From assembly GCA_937927845.1 (NCBI GenBank), contig CALFXE010000010.1, positions 110,166 through 174,165 on the forward strand: DNA of 64,000 bases, read 5' to 3'. A model generated the notes under the pieces. That model was not told the origin of the DNA, ran no database searches, and worked only from the letters and a program-made list of their open reading frames with translations. Below, piece by piece: positions 37,976 to 48,225 of this stretch. The DNA is from an uncultured Paludibacter sp. (GTDB lineage: Bacteria; Bacteroidota; Bacteroidia; Bacteroidales; Paludibacteraceae). Numbering within the stretch: the stretch's first letter is position 1; each line of letters opens with the position of its first letter. Made by a program: the position numbers and the translations under genes.

Positions 37976-40900
37976 ATGGAAATTAAGGTAAAAGATATTA
38001 AAGAGTTTCGTAAATGGCTAAAACGCCAGGAAAGAATGAACGATAGAGATGAAAACTTTATCGGATATTCAAATACGGGTAAATCAAGTGATGACCCTAA
38101 CGAAGTAAGAGGTTTTTTCAATGTATTTCATGCTTCATCACCAGACATAGAAAACCGGCTTTCAACCGTACTCGATATGGCACAGGATAGTCAGGCAATT
38201 TATGAATTTGTACAGAATGCCGTTGATTGCAATTCAACTGCATATTTCATGTTTTATGAGGATAACCATTTCATAGTAATAAATAATGGCGACCCATTCA
38301 CACTTGAAGGTATCCGTGCAATTCTCAATTTTGCTCAATCAACAAAGGTGCGTGATGAAAATATTGGAAAATTTGGGGTTGGCTTCAAACTAATACATCG
38401 AATGGTTGGAACGGGAAATGGATTGCAGGAATTAACAAAAGATTATACTGGTCCTATCCTTTATAGTTGGTCATCAAAAGAACAACTTCTCTCTTTGATA
38501 AGCTCTGAAAACGCTGAAGATATTAAAACCGTTAAAGATGAGGATTGGAATAATTCTGATGCTGCTTGGTTTTTTAAAATCTTACTTACTTGCGTTCCTG
38601 TTTTGCCTAATAATATTGACAATGGACTTCGTGATATTGAATATAAAGAACGTAATGATCTTTTTACTGATGAAGAATTTGATAGTTTTAAAGAATTCTT
38701 AAACTCAGTTTGGGAAAACAATCAGGATAAATTTTCAAACGAAGATTTAAATCAGGGTAGCCTTTTTTATTTGAAACTGGGAACGGATAAAGAAAAAAAA
38801 CTTGATGAGGATTTTGAATATTTTAAGAAAGGCATTCAGTATTCCTTAAGTTTTGTTTCCAACCTTATGGATAAAAAGGGGCTGCAGCGAATCTATTTTA
38901 AGGATGAAGACCCAATAGAAAAAGAAAACATTGATGTCTATCTTGAACCTCCCTTCATTATTCAAACCACAACTGATGAATTTCAGGAAATTAAAGAAAA
39001 ACTTAAAGAAAATGACAAGAATAGAAATATAAATATTGTTTTCGGGTTTCAACCTTTTGAAAATTCTGAAACTTATGGTAATCTTAGACAATCCCCAAAC
39101 TTTTATAAATTCTTTCCAATGGGGAAGGAAATTTGTGGCCTAAACTTCATAGTTCACTCAAATATCTTTGAAATAGAGGCCAGTAGGCGTGAATTTGTTC
39201 AAAAAGATAAAAGAAATATTTTTATACTAGAAAAAGCCGCTCAGAAACTACAACTTCGGTTAGATAATTATCAGAATACTAATACAGAAGTGTACGACAA
39301 TATCTTTCTTTCAATTTTATTTTCCAACGAGCCGAATAAACAAGAAGAATGGATAACAACTGCATTGTTGACTCCGCTTCAAACGTATATTACTAAAAAC
39401 TGCCCTACTGCTAATGAAAATGGTTACCAGCATGCATCGAATGTAATCCTGAAAGATACGGCAATAGAAATACAGCCATCTGATTTTGGGATTGTAAATA
39501 AGTTTTGGTTCAAATGGTCGAAAGACGATTTTTCTGAAATTAAAAAGGTTGATGGTAAACGTGATGATAGTTATTCTAAAATTATAAAATCTACGTGGAA
39601 TATCATTGACCTTATCAAAGAGGGTAATATTACTCTAATAAAAGCATGGTACAATTCTCTAAAAGACAGTACCAAGCAAATATTTTATAATGAATTACTT
39701 GATAATTGGAAATACGTTTCGGAAGCAAAATTTTGGACTAAAATAATTGAAATACCTGAGTTGATTGAACAGGTAATTCAATCAGAAGATTTGAGGGTTA
39801 AGTCAAATTATGCAAAGAATATTGCTTCGATAAAACTTAGCACCAATTTAAAATATACTCTAGATGATTATGAATATAAATTACTAAAAATAGCTAAGGA
39901 AACACTTACCTCTGCCAGTGACATTGAGGATTTCCGAACCAAAGTATTAATTATTGACTCATTAGGAAAAGAACATCGACTGAATGATACCAGAGAAAAC
40001 GACAAGATAAAGTTTGAAAATAATAATGGCAAAGACAAAGAAATTAATCTTTCTGATGTTTTGCCAAGTTATGAAAGCCGAAGCGGATTGTTACGTCCTA
40101 TAATTAAGACTTTTGAAAGTTTAGACTTACAATTACATTCATTTTTTGGTGTAGGCAAACAAAAACCAGCAGATGACATTTATAAACTTCTTTTAACAAA
40201 TTATCAAAAGTTAATAAACGCATATCAGTTTGTCTTTCTGGGGTTATACTCTACTGAAAAGAACAAAGATTTCTTTGGGAGTTTCGATCTGACAAAGCTT
40301 AAAGCTGCTGATGTACTTGATCTTTATTTTAAAGAAAAGCATCCTTTCCCAAAAAAATACGCTAAATACATAGATGATTTTGAACCTAATCTTTCTGTGT
40401 ATCCTAATGAATGGGCAATTGAATCTGAAAGATTACCCCTTTCTATACGCAAATGGATTGAATCCGATTTCACAGATGAAAAAATATCATTTTTAGCTAA
40501 TAAGGAAATTGGAATAAACAACGATGAAAGTAATCTTGTTAAAATCAGAAAATCATTCAAGGGAGATACTGAAATTACACAACAACACATTAATCTGGTT
40601 GTTGATAAAAGTGAATCACTTTTACTCAATACACTTTTTTGGCTAAAACAAGAAAGTGTTGTTATTAAAGACCAATCACAAGTTACATCTGTAAAAAAAA
40701 TATTAAAATCTCTTTATGAGAAAATTGATTACGATACCGACCATCCTCAGTTATACATCCACAAAATAAAGAATGGCGACATACTTGAATACAAATTTCT
40801 TGAGAATAATGAATCTGACTTTTTAATCAATGACTCAATTATAAAAGAAATTTACAAACATGACATTTCTCTAAAACAGATTTTTGATATTACTCAGAAG

Positions 40901-43699
40901 CTTGAGAAGCCGATTTTCGATAGTAGAAATTATCCTGAAAATGAAATAAAAGAAATAAATTGGGATAAGATAAGTATTGTTGAAAATCCTGATTTTGATA
41001 AGATTGTTGATTCTTCGTGGTCATTTGATGAAGCATTTTTTCATGAATGGCTCGATTCCAACAACCTTCAAATACTTTTCTATCAAGGCAAAATGCCTTA
41101 TATCGTAAAATTTGAATCTGAAATTCTCAAGGAAATAACAAAAGGAAATTTCTGTAAAAACGAAGATACTGGTGAAATATTTATCAATCTAAATCAGTCA
41201 TTATCAAATAGTGAGAAGGCAGAAATTATTGTTGAGATTCTGAAAAGCTTGCCTGAGGATATTCTTGATTATCATCAAAAAAATTCTCTTGACATAGCTT
41301 ATAAACGATGGAAAGATGGAGAAATCTTCAATATCGGCAAACTTAGAAAAAACAAAATCAAGGAATCTGAGGAATATTCTTTTGAATGGCTGAAAGCAAT
41401 TTTCGATTGGGAATTTGATGCCACAGTAGGTTCAGTTAGGGCATACACTTTAAAATTTGATAAAGTTAGTTTGAATAACAACTTCATTGTTCTTGGGGAG
41501 TGTAGTTTTGAAACAATTCCATCCAGAGTTGAATTTATGCCCGGTTTGATAGAATTAAAATTAACCAATAAAAGAGATGTCCGAAAAGTTGTTTCAAGCA
41601 TATCCAATTACAATGAATTTGAATTGACACTCATGCCCGAAAATCTTGCTGATTTGGAATTTCTCAAAGGATTTAACAGTCTTTCGAATTTTAAAGCGAG
41701 TTTCAGATTGCCTGGCGAGGATGTACTTATGGATCGCCTGCGCGAAAATCTCTTCGGGGCAGCTGGTCTGGCACCGAAAAGTGGTAATATTAAAGATTAC
41801 ATACAGGCACATTTTTCTACTGAAAAAATCTCTTTTTTGTTTGGTCCTCCCGGCACAGGTAAGACAACTAAACTAGCTTTGGATATACTTACAACACTAT
41901 CCTTTAACAATTTCTTTAATGTAGCTACGAAAATTCTCGTATTAACACCAACCAATAAGGCAGCAGATGTGCTGATTGAAAGAATTTTGGAGCTACTTTT
42001 TTCCGAAAAGAAACTTAATGAAGTTGCTTCAACCTACTATTCTGCTGATTCTGTATCAAAACTCCAATCCTATTGCAATAGCATAAATGAGAACGATAAT
42101 TTCAAAAGAATCTTTGTTCGGTATGGTAACTCTGCCAGTGCCATTTTACAAGAGAATGCAATGCTGCATTCACGTTTTACTTTAAAAGAAATATGGCCAA
42201 ATCTGGTACTTGCAACCACAGTTCATCGCTTGGCTTTTGATGAACTTGCAGGGAATCAGTTGAAAGATATTGGTATTGGGTGGACTCATATCGTTATTGA
42301 TGAGGCATCAATGATTTCTTTGCCTCATGCGGTGTATACTTTGTTACAATTTACAGATGTACCGGATGTTTCAAATAAGGCAGGTTTATTGACGACTTTT
42401 ACAATTTCTGGTGATCCATTTCAAATTCAGCCGGTAGGTCAAACTCCCAGTTATATTGATCAAGGTATTGATTGTTTAAAAGGTTGGGCTACTGAAAATA
42501 TTTATACCCTTTTTGAATTAACTAATTTCTCATTAAACAGGACACCCGTTGGTAATCATATGATAAGAAAACTACTTACACAGTACAGGAGTGTTCCTGC
42601 TATTGGTGAGTTATTTTCAAAGTACAAATATGATGGTCGAATTAACCACCAGAAACAAAGAAATACAAAGGAAATTGAATTTGGAGAAACGCATTTGGAA
42701 AACATCAATATGTTTACATTCCCTGTGTATGCAGAAAATCAGGAGAATCAAGAGAAAATGTTTAATATCCAAAAGTATGGAGAGTTTTCAGCATATCATA
42801 TTTATTCTATCGTTTTTTCGAGTGAACTGGCTTCAGCTATAAAATTGCAAAATCCTCATAAATCAGTTGGAGTTATAACTCCCTATGGAACACAAGCACG
42901 TTTACTGAAAGAGGTTTCATATTCATTTAAAAACCAAAACTCCCAAAATGATTTTAATGTAAGCACTATCCATCGTTATCAGGGTGATGAAAGCGATGTT
43001 ATAATTTTAGTAATGAATCCTCCTAAAATGAACCCATGGGAGTTTTCTCATTTCAATAATTCTTTTTTGATTAATGTTGGCATAAGCAGGGCTAAGGAAT
43101 CACTGATAATTCTTCACCCGCATAACATTGATGGGTATTCTGAAATTACAGACGGTGTTTTGCCTTTATGCGAAGATTTAAATAATGTTTTCTCCGGTTC
43201 AATTGAAGAAGTCCTGCTTGAGGGCTTGAAAAAACATGGACAGATAAATCACTTTACGGATTTAATTGAAGTAAAAGATTTTTCAACATTTAATGTATGC
43301 GATCTTCGTGAGTTTACTCATTCAGGCAAAGAGTATTTGTTTTTTGCAGATAACCGTGAACTGAGTGATAACGAGAAAAGGTATGCAAATGTTATTGTAA
43401 ATATTTCCAAGCGATTACCAATAGTTAAGTATGTTGAGCCAAAGGAGAACCTATTGGTAACAGGCATTATTACCGGCATTCACCAGAACAACAGAACTGC
43501 TTTTGTGAAATTAAAAAACATTAAAGAACGTGGAGTTATTCACAACAATGCCGTTTCTAACCAATTTGTATCTGATATCAATCAGGTATTGAAGATTAAT
43601 CAGCCGATAATCGCAAGAATTTTATCAGTTAATGACAAAGGGGTTTCGCTTACAATGAAAGGAATTAAACAAAAAAATGAAAAGTTTAATGAATTATAA
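37976..43699 (+). CDS. Giant GHKL-ATPase / superfamily 1 helicase protein, probable defence factor
   Basis: 1907 residues. The N-terminus is a sacsin-like GHKL ATPase: EFVQNAVDC (Glu77, Asn81), VINNGDPF (103-108, Asn where Asp is usual) and IGKFGVGFK (130-138). About 1100 residues without a recognised fold follow. An UPF1-like superfamily 1 helicase starts at Walker A GPPGTGKTT (1290-1298), with Walker B IDEAS (Asp1442), STIHRYQGDESDV and VGISRAKESL. The last 80 residues look like an S1/OB nucleic-acid-binding domain (VTGIITGIHQNNRTAFVKL). The ATPase-helicase pairing recalls large predicted anti-phage proteins. Sole gene of the 6.3-kb cassette C8. The defence role is inferred. Confidence 0.75.
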   Translation: MEIKVKDIKEFRKWLKRQERMNDRDENFIGYSNTGKSSDDPNEVRGFFNVFHASSPDIENRLSTVLDMAQDSQAIYEFVQNAVDCNSTAYFMFYEDNHFIVINNGDPFTLEGIRAILNFAQSTKVRDENIGKFGVGFKLIHRMVGTGNGLQELTKDYTGPILYSWSSKEQLLSLISSENAEDIKTVKDEDWNNSDAAWFFKILLTCVPVLPNNIDNGLRDIEYKERNDLFTDEEFDSFKEFLNSVWENNQDKFSNEDLNQGSLFYLKLGTDKEKKLDEDFEYFKKGIQYSLSFVSNLMDKKGLQRIYFKDEDPIEKENIDVYLEPPFIIQTTTDEFQEIKEKLKENDKNRNINIVFGFQPFENSETYGNLRQSPNFYKFFPMGKEICGLNFIVHSNIFEIEASRREFVQKDKRNIFILEKAAQKLQLRLDNYQNTNTEVYDNIFLSILFSNEPNKQEEWITTALLTPLQTYITKNCPTANENGYQHASNVILKDTAIEIQPSDFGIVNKFWFKWSKDDFSEIKKVDGKRDDSYSKIIKSTWNIIDLIKEGNITLIKAWYNSLKDSTKQIFYNELLDNWKYVSEAKFWTKIIEIPELIEQVIQSEDLRVKSNYAKNIASIKLSTNLKYTLDDYEYKLLKIAKETLTSASDIEDFRTKVLIIDSLGKEHRLNDTRENDKIKFENNNGKDKEINLSDVLPSYESRSGLLRPIIKTFESLDLQLHSFFGVGKQKPADDIYKLLLTNYQKLINAYQFVFLGLYSTEKNKDFFGSFDLTKLKAADVLDLYFKEKHPFPKKYAKYIDDFEPNLSVYPNEWAIESERLPLSIRKWIESDFTDEKISFLANKEIGINNDESNLVKIRKSFKGDTEITQQHINLVVDKSESLLLNTLFWLKQESVVIKDQSQVTSVKKILKSLYEKIDYDTDHPQLYIHKIKNGDILEYKFLENNESDFLINDSIIKEIYKHDISLKQIFDITQKLEKPIFDSRNYPENEIKEINWDKISIVENPDFDKIVDSSWSFDEAFFHEWLDSNNLQILFYQGKMPYIVKFESEILKEITKGNFCKNEDTGEIFINLNQSLSNSEKAEIIVEILKSLPEDILDYHQKNSLDIAYKRWKDGEIFNIGKLRKNKIKESEEYSFEWLKAIFDWEFDATVGSVRAYTLKFDKVSLNNNFIVLGECSFETIPSRVEFMPGLIELKLTNKRDVRKVVSSISNYNEFELTLMPENLADLEFLKGFNSLSNFKASFRLPGEDVLMDRLRENLFGAAGLAPKSGNIKDYIQAHFSTEKISFLFGPPGTGKTTKLALDILTTLSFNNFFNVATKILVLTPTNKAADVLIERILELLFSEKKLNEVASTYYSADSVSKLQSYCNSINENDNFKRIFVRYGNSASAILQENAMLHSRFTLKEIWPNLVLATTVHRLAFDELAGNQLKDIGIGWTHIVIDEASMISLPHAVYTLLQFTDVPDVSNKAGLLTTFTISGDPFQIQPVGQTPSYIDQGIDCLKGWATENIYTLFELTNFSLNRTPVGNHMIRKLLTQYRSVPAIGELFSKYKYDGRINHQKQRNTKEIEFGETHLENINMFTFPVYAENQENQEKMFNIQKYGEFSAYHIYSIVFSSELASAIKLQNPHKSVGVITPYGTQARLLKEVSYSFKNQNSQNDFNVSTIHRYQGDESDVIILVMNPPKMNPWEFSHFNNSFLINVGISRAKESLIILHPHNIDGYSEITDGVLPLCEDLNNVFSGSIEEVLLEGLKKHGQINHFTDLIEVKDFSTFNVCDLREFTHSGKEYLFFADNRELSDNEKRYANVIVNISKRLPIVKYVEPKENLLVTGIITGIHQNNRTAFVKLKNIKERGVIHNNAVSNQFVSDINQVLKINQPIIARILSVNDKGVSLTMKGIKQKNEKFNEL

Positions 43700-43868
43700 A
43701 AGGATTAAAGCCAACGCACCAATGGAAATTGTATTAAAATATTTGCCGACACTTAAAAAAATAAAAAACGCTAACACGCGAGCCGACAGAAAAGAAAGAA
43801 AGTAAAATGACAATGAAACGGAAACTCAATATTGACAATGGTTTACAAGACTGGAAGACAGAACACCA
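43700..43868 (+). other. Gap with relic attC half-sites in C8
   Basis: Between the helicase stop and the working C8 site lie two isolated left-core-like sequences, AGCCAACGCACC (near 43710) and AACGCTAACACGC (near 43767), without matching right halves. No gene or promoter is seen. Confidence 0.45.
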
Positions 43869-43997
43869 GGCGGTAACAGGCGGTATATTTTATTGCCGAG
43901 ATAGTGGGTATTTCAACGTTTCAGCATCTAATAAACTTTCGTGTAACCTGACAGGACAGTGCTTCGAAATCGGCAACAAAAACATACCGCCAATCCG
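43869..43997 (+). repeat. attC-like site of C8
   Basis: Left arm GGCGGTAA is the reverse complement of the C8 start TTACCGCC (8 of 8). Arms GGCGGTAT and TTGCCGA pair with TCGGCAA and ATACCGCC; central CTGACAGG motif. Right core CCG^TTG after 43997. Long class, 129 bases, close in sequence to the C2 site. Confidence 0.85.
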
Positions 43998-44026
43998 TTG
44001 GCGGTAATAATGAAAAACTAACCAGT

Positions 44027-44857
44027 ATGCAAAAAGAAAACATTCATATTGTCTTTGGACGGGTCGGGAGAAAAACGTTAATTGACAGCAATGTAATTGA
44101 CGTGAACAAAAGTCAGATATTAAGCTTTGATGATATTTTAAACACAGGACCAGCTTGTGATATAAATGCAAATGAAGATATTCAAAAAAGGATAAATTGG
44201 TTGCAAAAAGTCTATGGAGCTAACCCAATTCCTCCGGTAGAACAAGACTTAAAAAGCATAGAAGCAATTATTAAAAATGTACATAATATTAATAGAGTAT
44301 TTATTTGGACTGGGTATTGTGCTTCTGAAATGATAAGTACAGCAAGAGTAGTATATCATTTATCAAAGTTCGAAAAACCCATTTCCATTGCCAATTTCAA
44401 TACTCCTGTTAGGTCAATACACGGAGATATTATTTATCCCAAAGCATTATATCAAACCGCAACTTTTCAGGTGAAAGATATTTTTAACCAATTTGAACTA
44501 ATAGATAAAAACAGACTTGAAGATTACATATCTCTTTGGGAAGAAGTGAAATCAGGTAATGGAGAATTATGGATTTATGATAAGAATGGACAAATCAATG
44601 TTGAGAAAACAGATTATTTCGATTCTCACTTATTATCTCATTGTAATGAGAATTTTCAAAAAGCAGCAAGGGTGATTGGAGAAACGCTTGTTGATACAGA
44701 TTTTAATGTAGGTGACAGTTATCTGAATTGGAGATTAAAACAATTGTCCCTGAATGGAAAAATAGAAACACAAGGAAAATTGATTGAAATACGAGACTAT
44801 GAAGTGAAAAAAATTACTACCGCCAACACGCGTTATAAAAAATTGCCGGGACAGTAG
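44027..44857 (+). CDS. DUF1835/DUF3658-type protein, unknown function
   Basis: 276 residues. The start HIVFGRVGRKTL followed by ILSFDDILNTGPACD matches the DUF1835 pattern as I remember it (a strand, a Gly turn, then a D-x-L-x-x-GP motif). The C-terminal part (VGDSYLNWRLKQLSLNGKIETQG) matches DUF3658. Both are cytoplasmic domains of unknown function. The last dozen codons (ANTRYKKLPGQ) are encoded by the C9 attC, so the protein tail comes from the recombination site. Sole gene of C9. Confidence 0.7.
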   Translation: MQKENIHIVFGRVGRKTLIDSNVIDVNKSQILSFDDILNTGPACDINANEDIQKRINWLQKVYGANPIPPVEQDLKSIEAIIKNVHNINRVFIWTGYCASEMISTARVVYHLSKFEKPISIANFNTPVRSIHGDIIYPKALYQTATFQVKDIFNQFELIDKNRLEDYISLWEEVKSGNGELWIYDKNGQINVEKTDYFDSHLLSHCNENFQKAARVIGETLVDTDFNVGDSYLNWRLKQLSLNGKIETQGKLIEIRDYEVKKITTANTRYKKLPGQ

Positions 44858-44944
44858 GTTATTCAAAGGTTGTAGCCCGCTTCAACATTTGTATAACTTG
44901 ACAGGAAATCGCCCGAAATCGGCAACTTTTCATACCGCAAAACG
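44819..44944 (+). repeat. attC-like site of C9
   Basis: Left arm ACCGCCAA is the reverse complement of the C9 start TTGGCGGT (8 of 8). Central AACTTGACAGGAAAT motif, inner arms TTGCCG and CGGCAA. Right core ACG^TTA after 44944. Long class, 126 bases. Confidence 0.85.
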
Positions 44945-45083
44945 TTATGGGCAAGTTTAAGAAACGACACAATGGAATGAAACAGACAAGAGAACCACCG
45001 ACAATGCGGTTTGACAATTCTTGTCATTTATTAGACTAACAAAATACTTACGAATAATAAACAATTTAAAAAATCAAAAAAAT

Positions 45084-45614
45084 ATGAAAAAAGTAATTAT
45101 TACACTTTCAATTGGTTTTATTTGTCTTTTTGCCAATGCTCAAACAAAAGAAAAAGACCTAAGTAATGCAGAAGTATTCTCAGCGAAATCGGGTACTTTA
45201 ATGCAAAAGGAATTCGTTGATATTGGCACTTTAAAGAAATGTGAAATCAAAGTCATATATTTCACTGACCTAATTTCTAATACTAAACAAGCAGCACTTA
45301 AATTTGAATATGAAGTTGCTTCAAGCTATTCAACAGATACAAAAGCTGCAATCCTTGACCCTGATGAAATTGATGGGTTAATGAAATCTATAAAATTGAT
45401 GCAAGAAAAAGTAATTCCAACAACGCCTACAAATTACACAGAAGTTTCATATCGCAGTCGTGGGGGCTTCGAAGCTGGTTGTTTTACCAGTAAAGGCACT
45501 TGGTCAACATACTTAAAATTAGAAAAATATGATAGCAAAAGTTATGTATGGTTGACAATTGAAGATTTAGCAACACTATACACTTATTTAGAACAATCAA
45601 AGGCTAAATTATAA
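45084..45614 (+). CDS. Secreted protein, unknown function
   Basis: 176 residues from the ATG at 45084, which begins a clear signal peptide (FICLFANA-QT). The frame is open upstream, but earlier codons add no signal and lie outside the usual start context. The mature part is a small alpha/beta domain with two Cys residues (KKCEIKVIY, EAGCFTSKG). No family recognised. First gene of C10. Confidence 0.6.
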   Translation: MKKVIITLSIGFICLFANAQTKEKDLSNAEVFSAKSGTLMQKEFVDIGTLKKCEIKVIYFTDLISNTKQAALKFEYEVASSYSTDTKAAILDPDEIDGLMKSIKLMQEKVIPTTPTNYTEVSYRSRGGFEAGCFTSKGTWSTYLKLEKYDSKSYVWLTIEDLATLYTYLEQSKAKL

Positions 45615-45704
45615 TATTTTGCAATTAATAATGGAGCTCAGAAACCAATAAAAACGGGGCGTTACCGAAAAGCCAAACGAGTAGGAAAATAAAAAATAGA
45701 AAAT

Positions 45705-46049
45705 ATGGCACTTTTAGACCACAATGGAGAATGTGAATTCCCAATCGCAAAAGAAAAAGTATATGAAGCACTTTGTCAAGCTATCCCAACTATCAGTGGA
45801 ATGAAACTTGAAAGCGCAGACAAACTATTAGGTAGGATAATGGTAAAAGCTGGTGTTAGCCTTTTTTCCTGGGGTGAAAATATTCCAATTCAGTTAATAG
45901 AAGTTTCTGAGAATAAAACAAGAATTCAGATTACTTCTTCACCTAAAACAGGCATTATGTTTGGTGGTGCTTTCGACATGGGGAAAAACCGAAAGAATAT
46001 AGAAAATATATTATCGGCTACGTCTCAAATTTTACAGAAAAACATGTGA
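45705..46049 (+). CDS. Small cytoplasmic protein, unknown function
   Basis: 114 residues without signal or transmembrane segment. The pattern FPIAKEKVYEALCQAIP, then a beta-rich middle and a C-terminal helix, suggests a START/SRPBCC-like fold, not firmly. The 90-base gap before it contains a right-core-like GCG^TTACCGAAAA (45650), which fits the cassette-start pattern but has no partner site, so this gene may once have been a separate cassette. Second gene of C10. Confidence 0.5.
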   Translation: MALLDHNGECEFPIAKEKVYEALCQAIPTISGMKLESADKLLGRIMVKAGVSLFSWGENIPIQLIEVSENKTRIQITSSPKTGIMFGGAFDMGKNRKNIENILSATSQILQKNM

Positions 46050-46064
46050 GATTAATCAAAACCA

Positions 46065-46190
46065 GCCCATAACAAAGTGTAGCAGCAATAAGGGTTTCAG
46101 TGGTAATACCAGCATTCTGCCCCGCTCCAACTTCGGTGGTGGTGGACAGGAAAGTGCCACGCAATCCCTTACTGCTGTTACACTCAAACG
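46065..46190 (+). repeat. attC-like site of C10
   Basis: Left arm GCCCATAA is the reverse complement of the C10 start TTATGGGC (8 of 8). Arms GTGTAGCAGCAATAAGGG and CCCTTACTGCTGTTACAC pair; central GGACAGGAAAGTG motif. Right core ACG^TTA after 46190. Long class, 126 bases. Confidence 0.85.
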
Positions 46191-46242
46191 TTATATGGCA
46201 TTTTAAAAAACGACACTGCAAGTGCTCGCAAAATTGAAAAAT

Positions 46243-47214
46243 ATGAAATTATTAGAGATAATTCTACTGACACTTATTATTACATCATGTAGTAATATTA
46301 AGACATCTGATACAGAGAAGTATTTTAATGAGACCTTTAATCTGATCAAGGAGAACTCTGTCAAAAAAAATGAAATAAATTGGACTGAATTAGAAAAAAC
46401 GGTTAGGGATACAATTAAAAATTTCAATAGCAATTATGAAGTACATCTCGGAATTGCATACACAATGGTTCTTATAAATGATGGCCATAGCATTTTTGGA
46501 TTTCCACATAAATCTGACGATAAGAAGGCAATAAATCACAAAAAATCCAATAACCACAAGAATATTATCCCTCCAATTCAAACAAAGGTTTTAGAAAATG
46601 ATATTGGTTACATAAAGTTATCAGGTTTGAGTATTATTAGCGATAGTCTGAGTAAGAGTTATACAATGGAGATTAGAAAAGCATTACTAGCCTTAGATAA
46701 CTCGGCTAGCTTATCAGGCTGGATTATAGATTTAAGAGAAAATGGAGGAGGTAGATTAAGTTGTGAAAGTTTAGGTCTCGCACCTTTATTTGAGAATTCT
46801 TTGATTGGAATCAGCTGGAATAATAAAAACATTTACAGCAATATAATTTGTACAAATGAATACTTAAAATTAGGAGAAAATACACAAGACAGTTTGTTAT
46901 GTGACTCAACATTAGTAAATAAACACAAAAAAATTGCTATATTAATTGATAAAAAGACTGTAAGTTCCGGTGAGTTTCTTGCATTGGCTTTTAAATTTCA
47001 AGATAACACAAAAACTTTCGGAAAGCCGACAAGAGGAAAAACATCACATTGTTTCTTTTTTAATCTAAAAGATGATGCAGTATTACTTTTAGCAACTGCA
47101 TATTACTGTGACAAAAATAAAAATGTTATCAAAAATGGCATAACACCTGACATAGAATGCGACTCTGAAAAAAGTTTAACAAAGGCAATTGAATGGATAA
47201 AAAACGCCATATAA
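46243..47214 (+). CDS. S41-family peptidase-like lipoprotein
   Basis: 323 residues from the ATG at 46243, which opens a lipoprotein signal (LLTLIITSC). The core matches tail-specific (S41) peptidases: GYIKLSGLS, a WIIDLRENGGG motif and the nucleophile region KKTVSSGEFLALAF (Ser241/Ser242), then FGKPTRGKTS and a C-terminal NGITPDIECD. No PDZ domain is visible. Probably periplasmic or surface-anchored. The stop codon TAA (47212-47214) is part of the C11 left core, so the gene ends exactly in the recombination site. Sole gene of C11. Confidence 0.75.
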   Translation: MKLLEIILLTLIITSCSNIKTSDTEKYFNETFNLIKENSVKKNEINWTELEKTVRDTIKNFNSNYEVHLGIAYTMVLINDGHSIFGFPHKSDDKKAINHKKSNNHKNIIPPIQTKVLENDIGYIKLSGLSIISDSLSKSYTMEIRKALLALDNSASLSGWIIDLRENGGGRLSCESLGLAPLFENSLIGISWNNKNIYSNIICTNEYLKLGENTQDSLLCDSTLVNKHKKIAILIDKKTVSSGEFLALAFKFQDNTKTFGKPTRGKTSHCFFFNLKDDAVLLLATAYYCDKNKNVIKNGITPDIECDSEKSLTKAIEWIKNAI

Positions 47215-47334
47215 CAAAAACTATATGTCAATTGCCGTTTTCGTGCTGACAACAAGCCGCAGAGCCCGCAACAGCAGCGGTGCGGCTCGACAGGAAAGCA
47301 ACCCGCAGTCGGCAACTGCATATAGTTCCGACCG
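47207..47334 (+). repeat. attC-like site of C11
   Basis: Left arm CCATATAA is the reverse complement of the C11 start TTATATGG (8 of 8). Arms ACTATATGTCAATTGCCG and CGGCAACTGCATATAGT pair; central CTCGACAGGAAAG motif. Right core CCG^TTG after 47334. Long class, 128 bases. Confidence 0.85.
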
Positions 47335-47376
47335 TTGGCGGTCATTGTAAAAAGACAGCGGAGCATCCAAATAATT

Positions 47377-48225
47377 ATGACAAAAAAAATGAAAGGAACT
47401 TTTTTAACACTTAATCCAAAAGCGAAAATCTTCGAAGAATTAAAAACTCAACAACTCAAATGGTGGACAGTGTTGCGTGAAGATAATGAGCTGTATATAG
47501 AAATTCGCAAAGACAACTATATCAATGTCTATTATTACGGAGGTTCAGTTGCTAAAATTGATTATGCTAATGGTTTTGTGGCTGAAACTCATCAGAAATA
47601 TTTGGGTGATGATAAACCTCGTGGCAAAACAAAAAAGGGAACGGATATATTTAAATATGACCAAATTGATTTAGCAAATCTAAACGAAACAAACATTGCA
47701 GATATTAAAAATCACATCAAGAGTGATTGTTTACGACATATCAATGATGAGAATCCGGCTGAAAAATGGATTCAAGGGAAAATGATAAAGGGAAACTCAA
47801 ATTATATCGACTCAGAGTTCCAGTTCAATCAAGACCCGGAAATTGGCAAATTAAGAATAGATTTGATTGAATTGTCAGGAGGTGTTTTGTCTTTTGTTGA
47901 ATTAAAAGGAATTTCAGACAGCCGTTTAAGGAATGATTCAATAAGGAATCCTAATACGCCTGAGATTATTGAGCAAATGCGAAAATATCATTTGTTTATC
48001 AATAAGTATGAGATGGAATTATTGGATTATTATAAAAAACTCATTGAGATTAAAAATAATTTAGGGTTGACGAAAATCGTTTGCCCAAAACTTACTCTGA
48101 ATAAAACTCCTAAACTAATAATTGCAAACACATATACCAAAGACACTCTTGGCAGAAGAGAAAGGATTCAAGACATAGAGAAACTTTTAAAAAATCATAA
48201 TATTGATTACAAAATTCTAAAATGA
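47377..48225 (+). CDS. Putative PD-(D/E)XK nuclease, first half of a two-gene system
   Basis: 282 residues from the ATG at 47377; the frame is open upstream to the cassette start, but the codons before look like leader. The segment RIDLIELSGGVLSFVELKG gives Asp162, Glu175 and Lys177, the D...ExK spacing of PD-(D/E)XK nucleases. A C-terminal helical part is Lys-rich and ends with VCPKLTLNKTPKLII. Its last four bases overlap the start of the metallo-beta-lactamase gene (ATGA), so the two are coupled and probably act together. The family call rests on one motif. Located in C12. Confidence 0.55.
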   Translation: MTKKMKGTFLTLNPKAKIFEELKTQQLKWWTVLREDNELYIEIRKDNYINVYYYGGSVAKIDYANGFVAETHQKYLGDDKPRGKTKKGTDIFKYDQIDLANLNETNIADIKNHIKSDCLRHINDENPAEKWIQGKMIKGNSNYIDSEFQFNQDPEIGKLRIDLIELSGGVLSFVELKGISDSRLRNDSIRNPNTPEIIEQMRKYHLFINKYEMELLDYYKKLIEIKNNLGLTKIVCPKLTLNKTPKLIIANTYTKDTLGRRERIQDIEKLLKNHNIDYKILK

